From Chloroflexota bacterium (lineage in GTDB: Bacteria; Chloroflexota; Anaerolineae; B4-G1): a DNA stretch of 57,067 bases. Positions 9,363 to 17,499 of the stretch are shown here, piece after piece. The DNA is taken from contig JAAEPW010001390.1 of the NCBI GenBank assembly GCA_024232355.1, forward strand, positions 1-57,067, written 5' to 3'. Within the stretch, counting starts at the first letter, position 1; every line of letters starts with the position of its first letter. Under the pieces are notes generated by a model, which was given only the letters and a program-made list of their open reading frames with translations, searched no databases and was not told the origin of the DNA. Made by a program: the position numbers and the translations under genes.

Positions 9363-10286
9363 TCAGTCGATCAAAGAGCCGCCATGACACAGTTCTTGAA
9401 AGAAACACCGCATACATGTATCTCGGTCACTTGTCATGGGAAAGATATCCTTATCGGCAACGTTATTCTCCGGGTCAGCGAGAAGGCTCTGCATCATCCT
9501 GCAATTATCGGTTATCATCGCCCTCGTCCTCGTCATTTGCTCGGGCCGAATTTCAGATTCGCGCGGCACGTCCTCAATCGCCAGATAGAACAGTTTGAGC
9601 GCGATGGTATCCACACTGTATCCCCATTCTTGCTCGGCGTAGAGCGCATAGCAGGCCAGTTGCTCAATACCGGACTCGTCCTCTCTGCCGGTCTTCCAGT
9701 CATAGATCTCTAACACACCTTGAAAATCGGCAGCGAAATCAATTTTGAGGAGAATTTCAAATCCGTCAATTTGCAAGTGCAAAAGCTCTTCTACGGATTT
9801 CCAATCGAGCGCTTTGATGCGCCGTATCCTGGCAAAGGTGTCTGAATTGTACAGGTTTGCCAGAGAACCCAAGACCCTCTCTTTGACCGCATCCGTGTCT
9901 GCCTTGGCTATGTCTCTGCCATAATGGTGCTCGAAAAGATTGGTTTTCCGCTTGGGATCACCAAGCCATTCTTTGTCCCGTGACTGTACCCAGGCCAGCC
10001 GCAACTTGCCAACGGCCCTTTCTTGGAGTTCGTTCAAAGCCGGTATTGGACGACCATGTCTCGTGTCTTTTAACAGTCCTTCAATTACGTCGTGTACTAT
10101 TCGTCCGGCAAGCATCGGGAGGTTGGTCATTTTGGAAAGCGTGTAGCACTTTTTCGCTTCCTCCGATGCGTCATGGTTCCACCCATTCCACATGCCATAG
10201 TAACGATAATAGTAGAGCCGCTTGCACTCGTCAAAGCACCGTTGTCGTGTGAACGACCATCTAAATCTGTTTTTGAGCGTTGCCAT
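9363..10286 (-). CDS. RecB-family PD-(D/E)XK nuclease with likely Fe-S cysteines
   Basis: This 307-residue protein has the RecB/Cas4-like nuclease core: G61-x(3)-H65 (GRIVHDVIEG), D183 (KIDFAADF), D196-x-K198 (IYDWKTG) and Q209. Cysteines near both ends (C21 in CKRLYYYRYYG; C291, C294 and C300 in CMRCFFQELC) match the four-cysteine Fe-S arrangement of AddB/Cas4 nucleases. Such enzymes cut or trim DNA ends. The start has a strong GGAGGAG ribosome site and a promoter candidate about 50 nt upstream. It is the first gene of the minus-strand operon with the trypsin/NB-ARC and exonuclease-WYL genes. Two nucleases flanking a protease-armed STAND suggests defence, although this nuclease could also be a neighbour with a repair role. 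Confidence 0.88.
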   Translation of the reverse strand: MATLKNRFRWSFTRQRCFDECKRLYYYRYYGMWNGWNHDASEEAKKCYTLSKMTNLPMLAGRIVHDVIEGLLKDTRHGRPIPALNELQERAVGKLRLAWVQSRDKEWLGDPKRKTNLFEHHYGRDIAKADTDAVKERVLGSLANLYNSDTFARIRRIKALDWKSVEELLHLQIDGFEILLKIDFAADFQGVLEIYDWKTGREDESGIEQLACYALYAEQEWGYSVDTIALKLFYLAIEDVPRESEIRPEQMTRTRAMITDNCRMMQSLLADPENNVADKDIFPMTSDRDTCMRCFFQELCHGGSLID

Positions 10287-10337
10287 CAGATTCTCCTCCT
10301 CGTCCAGATCAAACGATAAACCGGCTAGCCCTCGTCC

Positions 10338-10367
10338 ATTATAGCATCATTTGTCCAGGAATTACAA
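10338..10367 (-). promoter_or_regulatory. candidate sigma-70-type promoter for the nuclease/protease operon
   Basis: On the minus strand a perfect TATAAT (10343 down to 10338) is preceded by TTGTAA (10367 to 10362) with an 18-base spacer. It sits about 50 bases before the ATG of the PD-(D/E)XK gene, whose ribosome site GGAGGAG is also strong. The -35 box is weak, so an activator may help. Confidence 0.5.
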
Positions 10368-10974
10368 TCTCACCAGTTGGTTCTGACACTGATGAGATCG
10401 TCGCACCAGCCCACCGTAAAGGTGATCAAAGCCAAGTCGGGTTGGTTGTGCTGACAGATACCAGGGTAGCGTCATACTATTGACTACAGCCGGGCGCGCA
10501 ACTTGAAGAAAATAAGCACACTGAGCGACAAAGCATTTGCCAAGGCACACAAACCGACCCCATTGCACAACACCGTGCCATTCACACTACCCAAGCCAGA
10601 TCCAGTTAGACGAGGGCCCAGCGTGCGGGTCGTCCAAATATCCACGTTCGAGCATCCAGGCACAAAGAACGTCACGAAAAGGGCATGACCCACGTAGACC
10701 GTTCGAAGCGATGTTGGCAACGCTATCCAATCCCTTTTCCTCGTCGTTAGCAGTCTTGGGAGACGTCACCTGCAGGGTCACTGCTGGGGGCACGTTTGGC
10801 GTCACTGAAACCGTGCTGGCGCTGTTGCTCTAGGCCATCCCAGCACAGCGATACAACAGCAAAACAGACACTCTGGCTTTCTGACATCTTTATACTGGTT
10901 TCGTCGGTGATGGGAGAATGTCGTGTGCGTCAGTGAAAAGCAATAATTTTTTTTAACAATGAGGAATACGGACG
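10368..10974. other. gene-free divergent region
   Basis: About 600 bases between the minus-strand nuclease operon and the next plus-strand features. Short open frames exist on both strands but none has a good ribosome site or a recognisable protein pattern. I see no tRNA, IS end or long repeat. It may hold regulatory DNA or the remains of a decayed gene. Confidence 0.4.
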
Positions 10975-11202
10975 ATGAGCGAAAATCGATTCACTAACCA
11001 CGTACTGGTCGACCGTCTTGGCGATGTGATGCAAACGTACACGTCAATATCAGATTCTCCCAACCGCCCCAAAAAAAGTTGCACAAAGCAGAGATACGAG
11101 TATACTAAAAATGTAAAGCCTCGAACACAAAGCCCGAGGCTATATCCAGGATGGTTTAGGGCACCCTGGCGCGAATATGATAACATCGAGCTTGCGATTT
11201 GA
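10975..11202 (+). CDS. possible 75-residue protein, doubtful
   Basis: An open frame from ATG 10975 has a reasonable ribosome site (GAGGAA at 10961-10966, spacing 8) and is followed 26 bases after its stop by a strong rho-independent terminator. The peptide is basic and matches nothing I recognise (MSENRFTNHVLVDRLGDVM at the start). A terminator-like inverted repeat lies inside the frame, so the transcript may instead be a small non-coding RNA. Evidence is the start context and terminator only. Confidence 0.22.
   Translation: MSENRFTNHVLVDRLGDVMQTYTSISDSPNRPKKSCTKQRYEYTKNVKPRTQSPRLYPGWFRAPWREYDNIELAI
11117..11141 (-). terminator. minus-strand terminator-like hairpin
   Basis: AGCCTCG (11117-11123) pairs with CGAGGCT (11135-11141) across an 11-base loop. 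Read on the minus strand it is followed by TTACATTTTT. No clear minus-strand gene lies just upstream, so it would end an unseen small transcript or act together with the plus-strand terminator nearby. Confidence 0.35.
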
Positions 11203-11227
11203 CAAGCCCTTGTCGTTAGACAAACCG

Positions 11228-11256
11228 CCCGCCCACCATCAGGTGTGGCGGGTTTT
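11228..11256 (+). terminator. rho-independent terminator
   Basis: A strong hairpin: CCCGCC (11228-11233) pairs with GGCGGG (11247-11252), extended by CACC/GGTG, with loop ATCA and a single bulged T, followed by TTTT. It lies 26 bases after the doubtful 75-residue frame and about 100 bases before the first NACHT gene, so it separates that gene from upstream transcription. Confidence 0.65.
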
Positions 11257-11351
11257 GTGGTAGATGTCACCTCAACAAAGCATCGAACGTATCGAGTAAT
11301 ATAAATCGGAAAAGATTTCAGGATTTTTTGCAAGGTACGAAAGGAGCCAGC

Positions 11352-14300
11352 TTGGCACAAGACGAGAAAAGCGACCGCCAAGATTCAGCCGAACGAACCC
11401 CGGAAACCGTCCCCACGTCTCAGATCGAGCAAAAGGTGAATGAGGTAAGAGACGGCGGCACAGTCGTGGGGAGCATCGAGGGAGGGGAGGGGATCATCCA
11501 CGTTGGCGGGCCGATGTACGTTAACCTCGAGCGCGAACCTTCGCTGCCTGTCCCCGAACGTGTGCTCGCTCACCGGGCGGCCCTGGCGAACAAACCCGAA
11601 TACCGCCGCTGGGCAGATGAATTCTACATCCGCGAGGAAGGCAAAATCTTGCCCCTGCTCGTCTCTCCTTACGACGACAGCGCCAACCGCCAGCGTCAAG
11701 ACCTGCTCCATACCATCCGCGCACACCAGCGTTTGTTGGTGTTAGGGGAACCGGGTATGGGCAAGACTGTGGCGATGCAGCGCATGATGTGGGAGACCGC
11801 CCAGGCCGCCGGCTCGGTGGTGCCCATCTTTGTGCCCTTGTTTGCCTTTGAGGGCGATCTGATCGAAAGGATACGCTTGGCCCTCAACGAGACGGGCGAG
11901 TTGGCTTTCGATGCACCAGAGACCGTGCGCGCCTTTCTGCGGCAGAGAAATTGCTGGATCATGTTCGACGGCCTGAACGAGGTACCCGGCGACCAGCGTC
12001 ATCAGGGGCAGGCCGTGCGGGCGATTGCCGACTTTGTGCGTGATTTTCCCCTGCATCGCTGCGTGGTGACCAGCCGTTCCCAGGACGAGCAGTGGCGGGA
12101 ACTGCGGGCGCGCGGCGTGTTCGAGAACGCGGTAGTGATCCAAAGCATCACGGGCGAGCAAGTACGAGGGTATCTGGTCGGCCATCTCGGGGAAAAGGGG
12201 GCCATTCTCTACGAGCGGGTGGGCGAGCGGCTGCGAGAGATGGCCCAGACGCCCCTCATCCTGTGGTTGGTCAAGGAGGCAGGCGCAGCCGGAGAGTTGG
12301 TGCCCGGCAACCGGGGGGATTTGTACGCCAATTTCGTCTCCAAAATGCTGCGGCGAGATACCGACCGGCAGATGGACGCCGAGATCAAGGAACGGATAAA
12401 ACACCGGGCGCTGGCCGACCTGGCCTATCACCTGGGCCAGGGGCAGCGGCGTTCCTGCCCGCGCGACGAGGCGGTGCGGGCTATAGCCGAGCGTCTGGAC
12501 GATGACCTGGCAGAAAAGGTGGTGGGGGCCTGCGCCCGGCACGGGCTGCTGTCTGGGGAGGAAAGCGTGTGGTTTGCCCCTCACCAGACGATCCAGGAGC
12601 ACTTTGCGGCGGTAGCACTCAAAGACGTGGTGGCCGAGGAGCAAAACCAGGTTTTGGGAAAACGTCTGCTGCGGGGCGTCCGCCGCGCACTGACGGGGCG
12701 AGAAAGAGGGCTGGCAGAGCTGGCGGGCGACGACTGGTGGATGGAGACGTTCGTGCAACTGGCGGGGTTGGTGGACGCGGACCCACAGTCCGGCGCCGAC
12801 TGGCTGGTGCGTAAGATCGTGCGGGCCAATCCCTGGCTGGCATGGTGGTGCGTGGAGGAGGGGCGGGGCGTAACAGACGAGACACGGGAAGCAGTGGCGG
12901 AGCGTTCCGAGGGCTTGTTGAGATCAGACCAGGCGCGGGACCGGCGGCGGGCGGTGGAAACGCTGGCCCAGGTGCGGAGCGAGCGGGTGGCGAAACCGCT
13001 CTTTCGAGCCGCTGGCGACGAGGACGCGGAGGTGGCGAACCTGGCAGTGCAGGCGCTGGCACAGATGGGGGAGGCCGCGCAAGCACCGGTGACCAAGGCT
13101 TTACAGGGCACAGACCGACGTCTATGGAGGACAGCACTGCGCTACCTGCGCGCACTCCCTGACAATCCCCTATGGGCCGAGGTCCCGCAAGAGATGTGGG
13201 ATGGGATGCTGGATACTAAAGACCGCCGCTGTTATGTAACGGCGCTGGCACGGGTAAGGAATAGTTGGACGGTGCATCCGCTCTTTCACGCGGCGGGCGA
13301 CGAGGATGCGGAGGTGGCGGGGTTAGCGGTGCAAGCGTTGGCAGAGATGGAAGAAGCGGCACAACCGATCGTAGAAAAATCCCTGGAAAGCACCAATCGA
13401 CGATCTCGGATTAGCGCGCTGCGTTGTCTAGTGGCACGTCCGGCTGTGTGGGCTGTACAGCCGCTCTTTCACGCGGCGGGCAACGAGGATGCGGATGCGG
13501 CGTTGCTGGCGGTGCAGGCACTGGTGGGGATGGGAGAGGCTGCGCGAGGGCTGGTGACTGGGGCATTGCGAGGCGAAGAGCAGTATCAATGGAAAGCAGC
13601 GCTGCGGTATCTGGGGGCTGTGCCCGATGATTCACTTTGGGCAGAGATTCCTGATCGAGTGTGGAAAAGTGTTTTAGGCCATTCGGTGGTCTGGGTGGAG
13701 CCGGGTCCGTTCTTGATGGGCAGCGACAAGGGGAAAGACAGCCAGGCGCGTGATAGTGAACTGCCCCAGCACGAGGTCACATTGCCAGGATATTGGATTG
13801 GGCGTTACCCGGTGACGAACCAACAGTTTGGAGCGTTCATCGCGGGAGGCGGATACCAGACGCGCGTGTATTGGACGGAAGCGGGATGGCAGTGGAAAAA
13901 AGACCGCGCGCAGCCAGGATATTGGGACAATAAAAAGTACAACGGCCCGCAGCAGCCGGTGGTGGGCGTGAGCTGGTACGAGGCCGCGGCCTACTGCCGC
14001 TGGCTGGACGAAAAAACCGGGCTGGAGGTGAGACTGCCATCGGAGGCCGAGTGGGAAAAGGCAGCGCGGGGCACAGACGGGCGCATCTATCCCTGGGGAA
14101 ACAAATTCGACAAAACCAAGTGCAATATGGGTGAATCAGGAGTGGGGACCACGACACCGGTGGGAACGTACAGCCCCCGTGGAGACAGCCCGTACGGCTG
14201 CGCCGATATGGTGGGCAACGTCTGGGAGTGGTGCGCGACCAAGTGGGAGGGTAACTACATAAACTACAAGGGAGACGGTGACGCGGAGGGCACCGCGCCC

Positions 14301-14444
14301 CGCGTGGTTCGTGGCGGCGCCTTCCACGACTACGTCAGCTACGTCCGCTGCGCATACCGTTTCAGGGACTACTCGCACCTCGGCTACTCGAGCCTCGGGT
14401 TTCGGGTGGTGGTCGTCCCCATCTCCCGCTCTGCACTCTGGTGA
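11352..14444 (+). CDS. NACHT ATPase / HEAT-repeat / FGE-sulfatase-fold protein (copy A)
   Basis: A 1030-residue protein, starting at TTG 11352 because AAAGGAG lies five bases upstream and no good ATG exists. Residues 27-43 hold the shared motif QKVNEVRDGGTVVGSIE. The NACHT ATPase has Walker A GEPGMGKT (132-139) and Walker B WIMFDGLNE (202-210), with TSRSQDE and TPLILWLVKEAG later. Residues about 530-770 are HEAT-like repeats (AGDEDAEVANLAVQALAQM type). Residues from about 778 are a formylglycine-generating-enzyme (C-type-lectin-like) fold: WVEPGPFLMGS, RLPSEAEWEKAARG, GNVWEWC, and GFRVV near the end. In this setting the fold is probably a ligand sensor rather than an enzyme. The last 140 bases resemble a diversity-generating-retroelement variable region. 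It is a tandem paralogue of the next gene, but lacks that gene's zinc ribbon and carries a longer HEAT array. Confidence 0.9.
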   Translation: MAQDEKSDRQDSAERTPETVPTSQIEQKVNEVRDGGTVVGSIEGGEGIIHVGGPMYVNLEREPSLPVPERVLAHRAALANKPEYRRWADEFYIREEGKILPLLVSPYDDSANRQRQDLLHTIRAHQRLLVLGEPGMGKTVAMQRMMWETAQAAGSVVPIFVPLFAFEGDLIERIRLALNETGELAFDAPETVRAFLRQRNCWIMFDGLNEVPGDQRHQGQAVRAIADFVRDFPLHRCVVTSRSQDEQWRELRARGVFENAVVIQSITGEQVRGYLVGHLGEKGAILYERVGERLREMAQTPLILWLVKEAGAAGELVPGNRGDLYANFVSKMLRRDTDRQMDAEIKERIKHRALADLAYHLGQGQRRSCPRDEAVRAIAERLDDDLAEKVVGACARHGLLSGEESVWFAPHQTIQEHFAAVALKDVVAEEQNQVLGKRLLRGVRRALTGRERGLAELAGDDWWMETFVQLAGLVDADPQSGADWLVRKIVRANPWLAWWCVEEGRGVTDETREAVAERSEGLLRSDQARDRRRAVETLAQVRSERVAKPLFRAAGDEDAEVANLAVQALAQMGEAAQAPVTKALQGTDRRLWRTALRYLRALPDNPLWAEVPQEMWDGMLDTKDRRCYVTALARVRNSWTVHPLFHAAGDEDAEVAGLAVQALAEMEEAAQPIVEKSLESTNRRSRISALRCLVARPAVWAVQPLFHAAGNEDADAALLAVQALVGMGEAARGLVTGALRGEEQYQWKAALRYLGAVPDDSLWAEIPDRVWKSVLGHSVVWVEPGPFLMGSDKGKDSQARDSELPQHEVTLPGYWIGRYPVTNQQFGAFIAGGGYQTRVYWTEAGWQWKKDRAQPGYWDNKKYNGPQQPVVGVSWYEAAAYCRWLDEKTGLEVRLPSEAEWEKAARGTDGRIYPWGNKFDKTKCNMGESGVGTTTPVGTYSPRGDSPYGCADMVGNVWEWCATKWEGNYINYKGDGDAEGTAPRVVRGGAFHDYVSYVRCAYRFRDYSHLGYSSLGFRVVVVPISRSALW

Positions 14445-14465
14445 CTCTGCGCTCTGCACTCTGCA
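14301..14465 (+). other. candidate DGR variable region and initiation-of-homing-like tail (copy A)
   Basis: The last codons of the FGE domain after RVVRGGAF are mostly of the form NNC or NNY at the positions that differ from copy B, such as CAC GAC TAC GTC AGC TAC. This is what adenine mutagenesis of AAC codons gives. From 14397 the sequence becomes almost identical to copy B and stays so past the stop, like an initiation-of-mutagenic-homing tail. No reverse transcriptase or template repeat is in the window. Confidence 0.5.
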
Positions 14466-14524
14466 CTCTGGGATACGGACAAGCTACCTTTTCCGCGTAC
14501 TCTGCGCCGAAGGCGCGCCAGATT

Positions 14525-14562
14525 CCCACCGTTAGGTGGGTCGCGAGCGGCGATTTTTTGGA
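14525..14562 (+). repeat. hairpin plus conserved 23-nt tract after copy A
   Basis: CCCACC (14525-14530), loop GTTA, GGTGGG (14535-14540) form a 6-bp stem. The 23 bases at 14540-14562 (containing GCGAGCGGCGATTTTTT) recur exactly at 17403-17425, again right after a 6-bp hairpin of different sequence. Short hairpins just past the variable region are known to help DGR target recognition; a weak terminator is the alternative. Confidence 0.6.
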
Positions 14563-14612
14563 AAATGCAAGCGTATCGGATCGCCGCGAAACCGCCGGTC
14601 TGCAGAGTAACG

Positions 14613-14691
14613 CCCCGCCAACGGGGTTGGTGATGGCCTTCCAAGCCCGATTCATCGGGCGTCGTTCCGTAGACCGGGCACTTTACCCGGT
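14613..14691 (+). other. cluster of three compact hairpins before copy B
   Basis: Three inverted repeats lie in 80 bases: CCCCG/CGGGG with loop CCAA (14613-14626), GCCCGA/TCGGGC with loop TTCA (14645-14660) and ACCGGG/CCCGGT with a 7-base loop (14673-14691). They sit 45 bases before the start of copy B and could fold as a structured leader or mark recombination debris. Confidence 0.4.
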
Positions 14692-14736
14692 CGGTGACAG
14701 ATCGTGGTCAAAACCGGTTTTCTACAAGGATTTTCA

Positions 14737-17361
14737 ATGAAATGCAACAACTGTAACGCCAAACTACCTCCAAACGCCAAATTCTGCACCGGGTGCGGCG
14801 CTCCCGTTCCCGCCCCAGACCAAACTGGGGGAACAAACCCCAACCAACTCGACAGCCGCGTATTCCAAAAAGTCGGCGAGGTAAAGGACGGCGGCACGGT
14901 GATAGGCACCGTCATCGTCTACCAAGACGCGCGGGTGACCATCCCCGCTCCCGGTGCGGTCGCCCGGCATCGCGCCGCGCTGCGAGAACAGTTCGAGGCC
15001 AAGCGAAAGGAATGGGGCAGCTTTTACATCCAGGAAGAAGGCGCCCTGCTCCCCATAGACGCCTCCCCCTACGGCCAGGTGGGCGAGCGAAAGGACCTGC
15101 TCCAAACACTCCGCGCTGCCGGCCGGCTGCTCGTCTTGGGAGAACCTGGTTCGGGGAAAACGGTCTCGCTGGAACAGTTGGCGTGGGAGTTGTGCGAGGG
15201 CGAGACACTGAGCATACCGGTGCTGATCCCCCTGCGCGACTATGCCGAAAAGCCGCTGGCCGAGTGGGTCATGTCTTTCTTGCGAGAGACTGGGCACCTG
15301 CTGCTGGAAGACGAGCAGGCGCTAAAAGCGTTTCTCGACCGCGGCGAGTGCCGCTGTGTCTTTCTCTTTGACGGCCTGAACGAGGTCGCCCCACCCTACC
15401 GGGACCGGCTGCGGGAGAACCTACGGCTCTGGATCACCGCCTACCCGGGCCACCCGGTGATCCTGACCAGCCGGGCGCAGGGCGATCTGTGGCGCATGCT
15501 GCGGGACGCGGTGGAACGCGCGGTGGTGGTGCAGACCATCCACGCGGAACAGGTGCGTGCCTACTTGACCGCCCACCTGGGCGATGCCAGGGGAAACGCC
15601 CTCTATGGACAACTGGACGACCGGCTGCGCAAGGTGGTGCAGACGCCCCTGATCCTGTGGCTGGTCAAGGAGGCGGGGGCGGCGGGCGAATCGGTGCCCG
15701 GCAACCGGGGCGAACTGTACGAGCGCTTTGTCTCCCGGATGCTGCGGCGAGACACCAAGCGCCAGATGGACGCCAACATCCCGGACCGGATCAAGCGGCG
15801 GGCAATGGCGGGGCTGGCCTACCACCTGGGCCAGGAGCAGCGGCTTTCATGTTCCTGGGAAGAGGCAGCCACGGTGGTGGACGGGGCGCTGGGCGACGGC
15901 CAAGCGATCATGGCGGACGACGTGGTAGGGGCCTGCGCGCGCCACGGGCTGCTCAGGGGCGAGGACAGACTGGAATTTGCGCCCCACCAGACGGTCCAAG
16001 AACACTTTGCGGCGCTGGCCCTGCAAGAGATGGTGGAGCGAGAATGCGACCTGGGCTGGCGCGAGCGGCTGCGGCGGGGCGCGCTGCGGTTGACAGGGAA
16101 AGAACAAGGACTGACGGTCCTGGCATCCGACGGCTGGTGGATGGAGACGTTCGTGCAACTGGCGGGACTGGTAGAGGGCGACTGGCTGGCGCTGGAGGTA
16201 GCCCGCGTCAACCCCTGGCTGGCCTGGTGGTGCGTGGAGGAGGGGCGCGGCGTCACCGGCGCGACGCGCGAGGTGGTGTTTGAGCGTTCCGAGGGACTGT
16301 TGAGATCGAAACGGGTGCGGGACCGGCGGCGGGCCGTGCAGACACTGGCACAGATTCAGAACGAGCGCGTGCCGCAGTTGGTCTTTGACGCCGCAGGTGA
16401 CGAGGACGCGGAGGTGGCGGGGCTGGCGGTGCAGGCACTGGTGGGGATGGGAGAGGTTGCGCGAGGGCTGGTGACCGAAGCATTGCGAGGTGAAGAACAG
16501 CGTCAATGGGGTGCGGCGCTGCGGTATCTGGGGGCTGTGCCTGGTGATTCACTCTGTACAGAGGTTCCTAACCGAGTGTGGGAGAGTGTTTTGAGTCAGC
16601 CAATGGTGTGGGTAGAGCCAGGGCTGTTCTTGATGGGCAGCAACAAAAGGAAGGACAGCCAAGCGCATAACGATGAACTACCCCAGCACGAAGTCACACT
16701 AGCAGGGTATTGGATTGGACACTATCCAGTGACAAATCAGGAATACGGGGCGTTCATCGCGGGCAGCGGGTACCAGACACAAGCGTATTGGACCGGGATA
16801 GGATGGCAGTGGAAGAGAGATCGAACGCAGCCAAGCTATTGGAACAACAAACAGTACAATGGCCCACAGCAGCCAGTGGTGGGAGTGACTTGGTACGAGG
16901 CCGTGGCCTACTGCCACTGGTTGAACGAAAAGACAGGGCTGGGGGTGAGACTGCCGTCGGAGGCTGAGTGGGAAAAGGCGGCCCGGGGCACCGATGGGCG
17001 CATCTACCCCTGGGGGGACGAGTTCGACAAAACCAAGTGCAATACGGATGAATCGGGCGTGGGGACCACGACGACAGTGGGGAAATACAGCCCCAAGGGA
17101 GACAGCCATTACGGCTGCGCCGATATGGCGGGCAACGTCTGGGAGTGGTGCGTGACCAAATGTGAGGGCAGTTACAAGAACTACCGGGGAGACAACGATT
17201 TGGAGGGTCATGACCTCCGCGTGTTGCGCGGGGGTTCCTTCCACCTCAACCAATACGGCGCCCGCTGTGCGGCCCGTCTCGGGTATTATCCAGACAACGA
17301 CCACAAGTACTTGGGGTTTCGGGTGGTGATCGCCCCCATCTCCCGCTCTGCGCTCGGGTGA
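14737..17361 (+). CDS. zinc-ribbon / NACHT ATPase / HEAT / FGE-sulfatase-fold protein (copy B)
   Basis: This 874-residue protein starts at ATG 14737 (AAGGA six bases upstream). Residues 3-20 are a zinc ribbon (CNNC, CTGC). Residues 44-60 carry the shared motif QKVGEVKDGGTVIGTVI. The NACHT ATPase has Walker A GEPGSGKT (135-142) and Walker B VFLFDGLNE (208-216). HEAT-like repeats lie around 530-610, fewer than in copy A. The FGE-sulfatase fold runs from about 623 (WVEPGLFLMGS, LPSEAEWEKAARG, GNVWEWC). Protein and DNA are closely similar to copy A through the ATPase and FGE parts, so the pair arose by tandem duplication. The 3' end differs from copy A mainly at NNC codons. It probably acts as a ligand-triggered switch, but its effector must be another protein, since it has no effector domain. 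Confidence 0.9.
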   Translation: MKCNNCNAKLPPNAKFCTGCGAPVPAPDQTGGTNPNQLDSRVFQKVGEVKDGGTVIGTVIVYQDARVTIPAPGAVARHRAALREQFEAKRKEWGSFYIQEEGALLPIDASPYGQVGERKDLLQTLRAAGRLLVLGEPGSGKTVSLEQLAWELCEGETLSIPVLIPLRDYAEKPLAEWVMSFLRETGHLLLEDEQALKAFLDRGECRCVFLFDGLNEVAPPYRDRLRENLRLWITAYPGHPVILTSRAQGDLWRMLRDAVERAVVVQTIHAEQVRAYLTAHLGDARGNALYGQLDDRLRKVVQTPLILWLVKEAGAAGESVPGNRGELYERFVSRMLRRDTKRQMDANIPDRIKRRAMAGLAYHLGQEQRLSCSWEEAATVVDGALGDGQAIMADDVVGACARHGLLRGEDRLEFAPHQTVQEHFAALALQEMVERECDLGWRERLRRGALRLTGKEQGLTVLASDGWWMETFVQLAGLVEGDWLALEVARVNPWLAWWCVEEGRGVTGATREVVFERSEGLLRSKRVRDRRRAVQTLAQIQNERVPQLVFDAAGDEDAEVAGLAVQALVGMGEVARGLVTEALRGEEQRQWGAALRYLGAVPGDSLCTEVPNRVWESVLSQPMVWVEPGLFLMGSNKRKDSQAHNDELPQHEVTLAGYWIGHYPVTNQEYGAFIAGSGYQTQAYWTGIGWQWKRDRTQPSYWNNKQYNGPQQPVVGVTWYEAVAYCHWLNEKTGLGVRLPSEAEWEKAARGTDGRIYPWGDEFDKTKCNTDESGVGTTTTVGKYSPKGDSHYGCADMAGNVWEWCVTKCEGSYKNYRGDNDLEGHDLRVLRGGSFHLNQYGARCAARLGYYPDNDHKYLGFRVVIAPISRSALG

Positions 17362-17376
17362 CTCTGGACTCTGCAC
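17218..17376 (+). other. candidate DGR variable region and tail (copy B)
   Basis: After the codons for RVLRGGSF the run CAC CTC AAC CAA TAC GGC is mostly NNC, and the aligned positions differ from copy A while flanking codons agree. The tail from 17314 (GFRVV onward, past the stop) matches copy A closely. It is followed by the hairpin at 17389. Confidence 0.5.
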
Positions 17377-17388
17377 TTGCGTGGGGTT

Positions 17389-17425
17389 CCGCGCGTAGCG
17401 CGGTCGCGAGCGGCGATTTTTTGGA
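17389..17425 (+). repeat. hairpin plus conserved 23-nt tract after copy B
   Basis: CCGCGC (17389-17394), loop GTA, GCGCGG (17398-17403) form a 6-bp stem that shares no sequence with the copy A stem. The 23 bases at 17403-17425 are identical to 14540-14562. Structure is kept while stem bases differ, which suggests the fold matters. Confidence 0.6.
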
Positions 17426-17499
17426 GCCCCCAAAGCACGGACAAAGACATACAGCGCAAAGACCCCCACGCCTCAAGCCCGACGAGGGAAAGGACAACG

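Noticed and set aside
10484..10720. Minus-strand 78-codon frame in the divergent region
   Set aside because: No ribosome site or protein pattern supports it.
13681..14444. FGE-sulfatase domain as an active sulfatase-maturing enzyme
   Set aside because: Fusion to NACHT and HEAT parts and the variable C-terminus fit a ligand sensor better, and no sulfatase gene is present.
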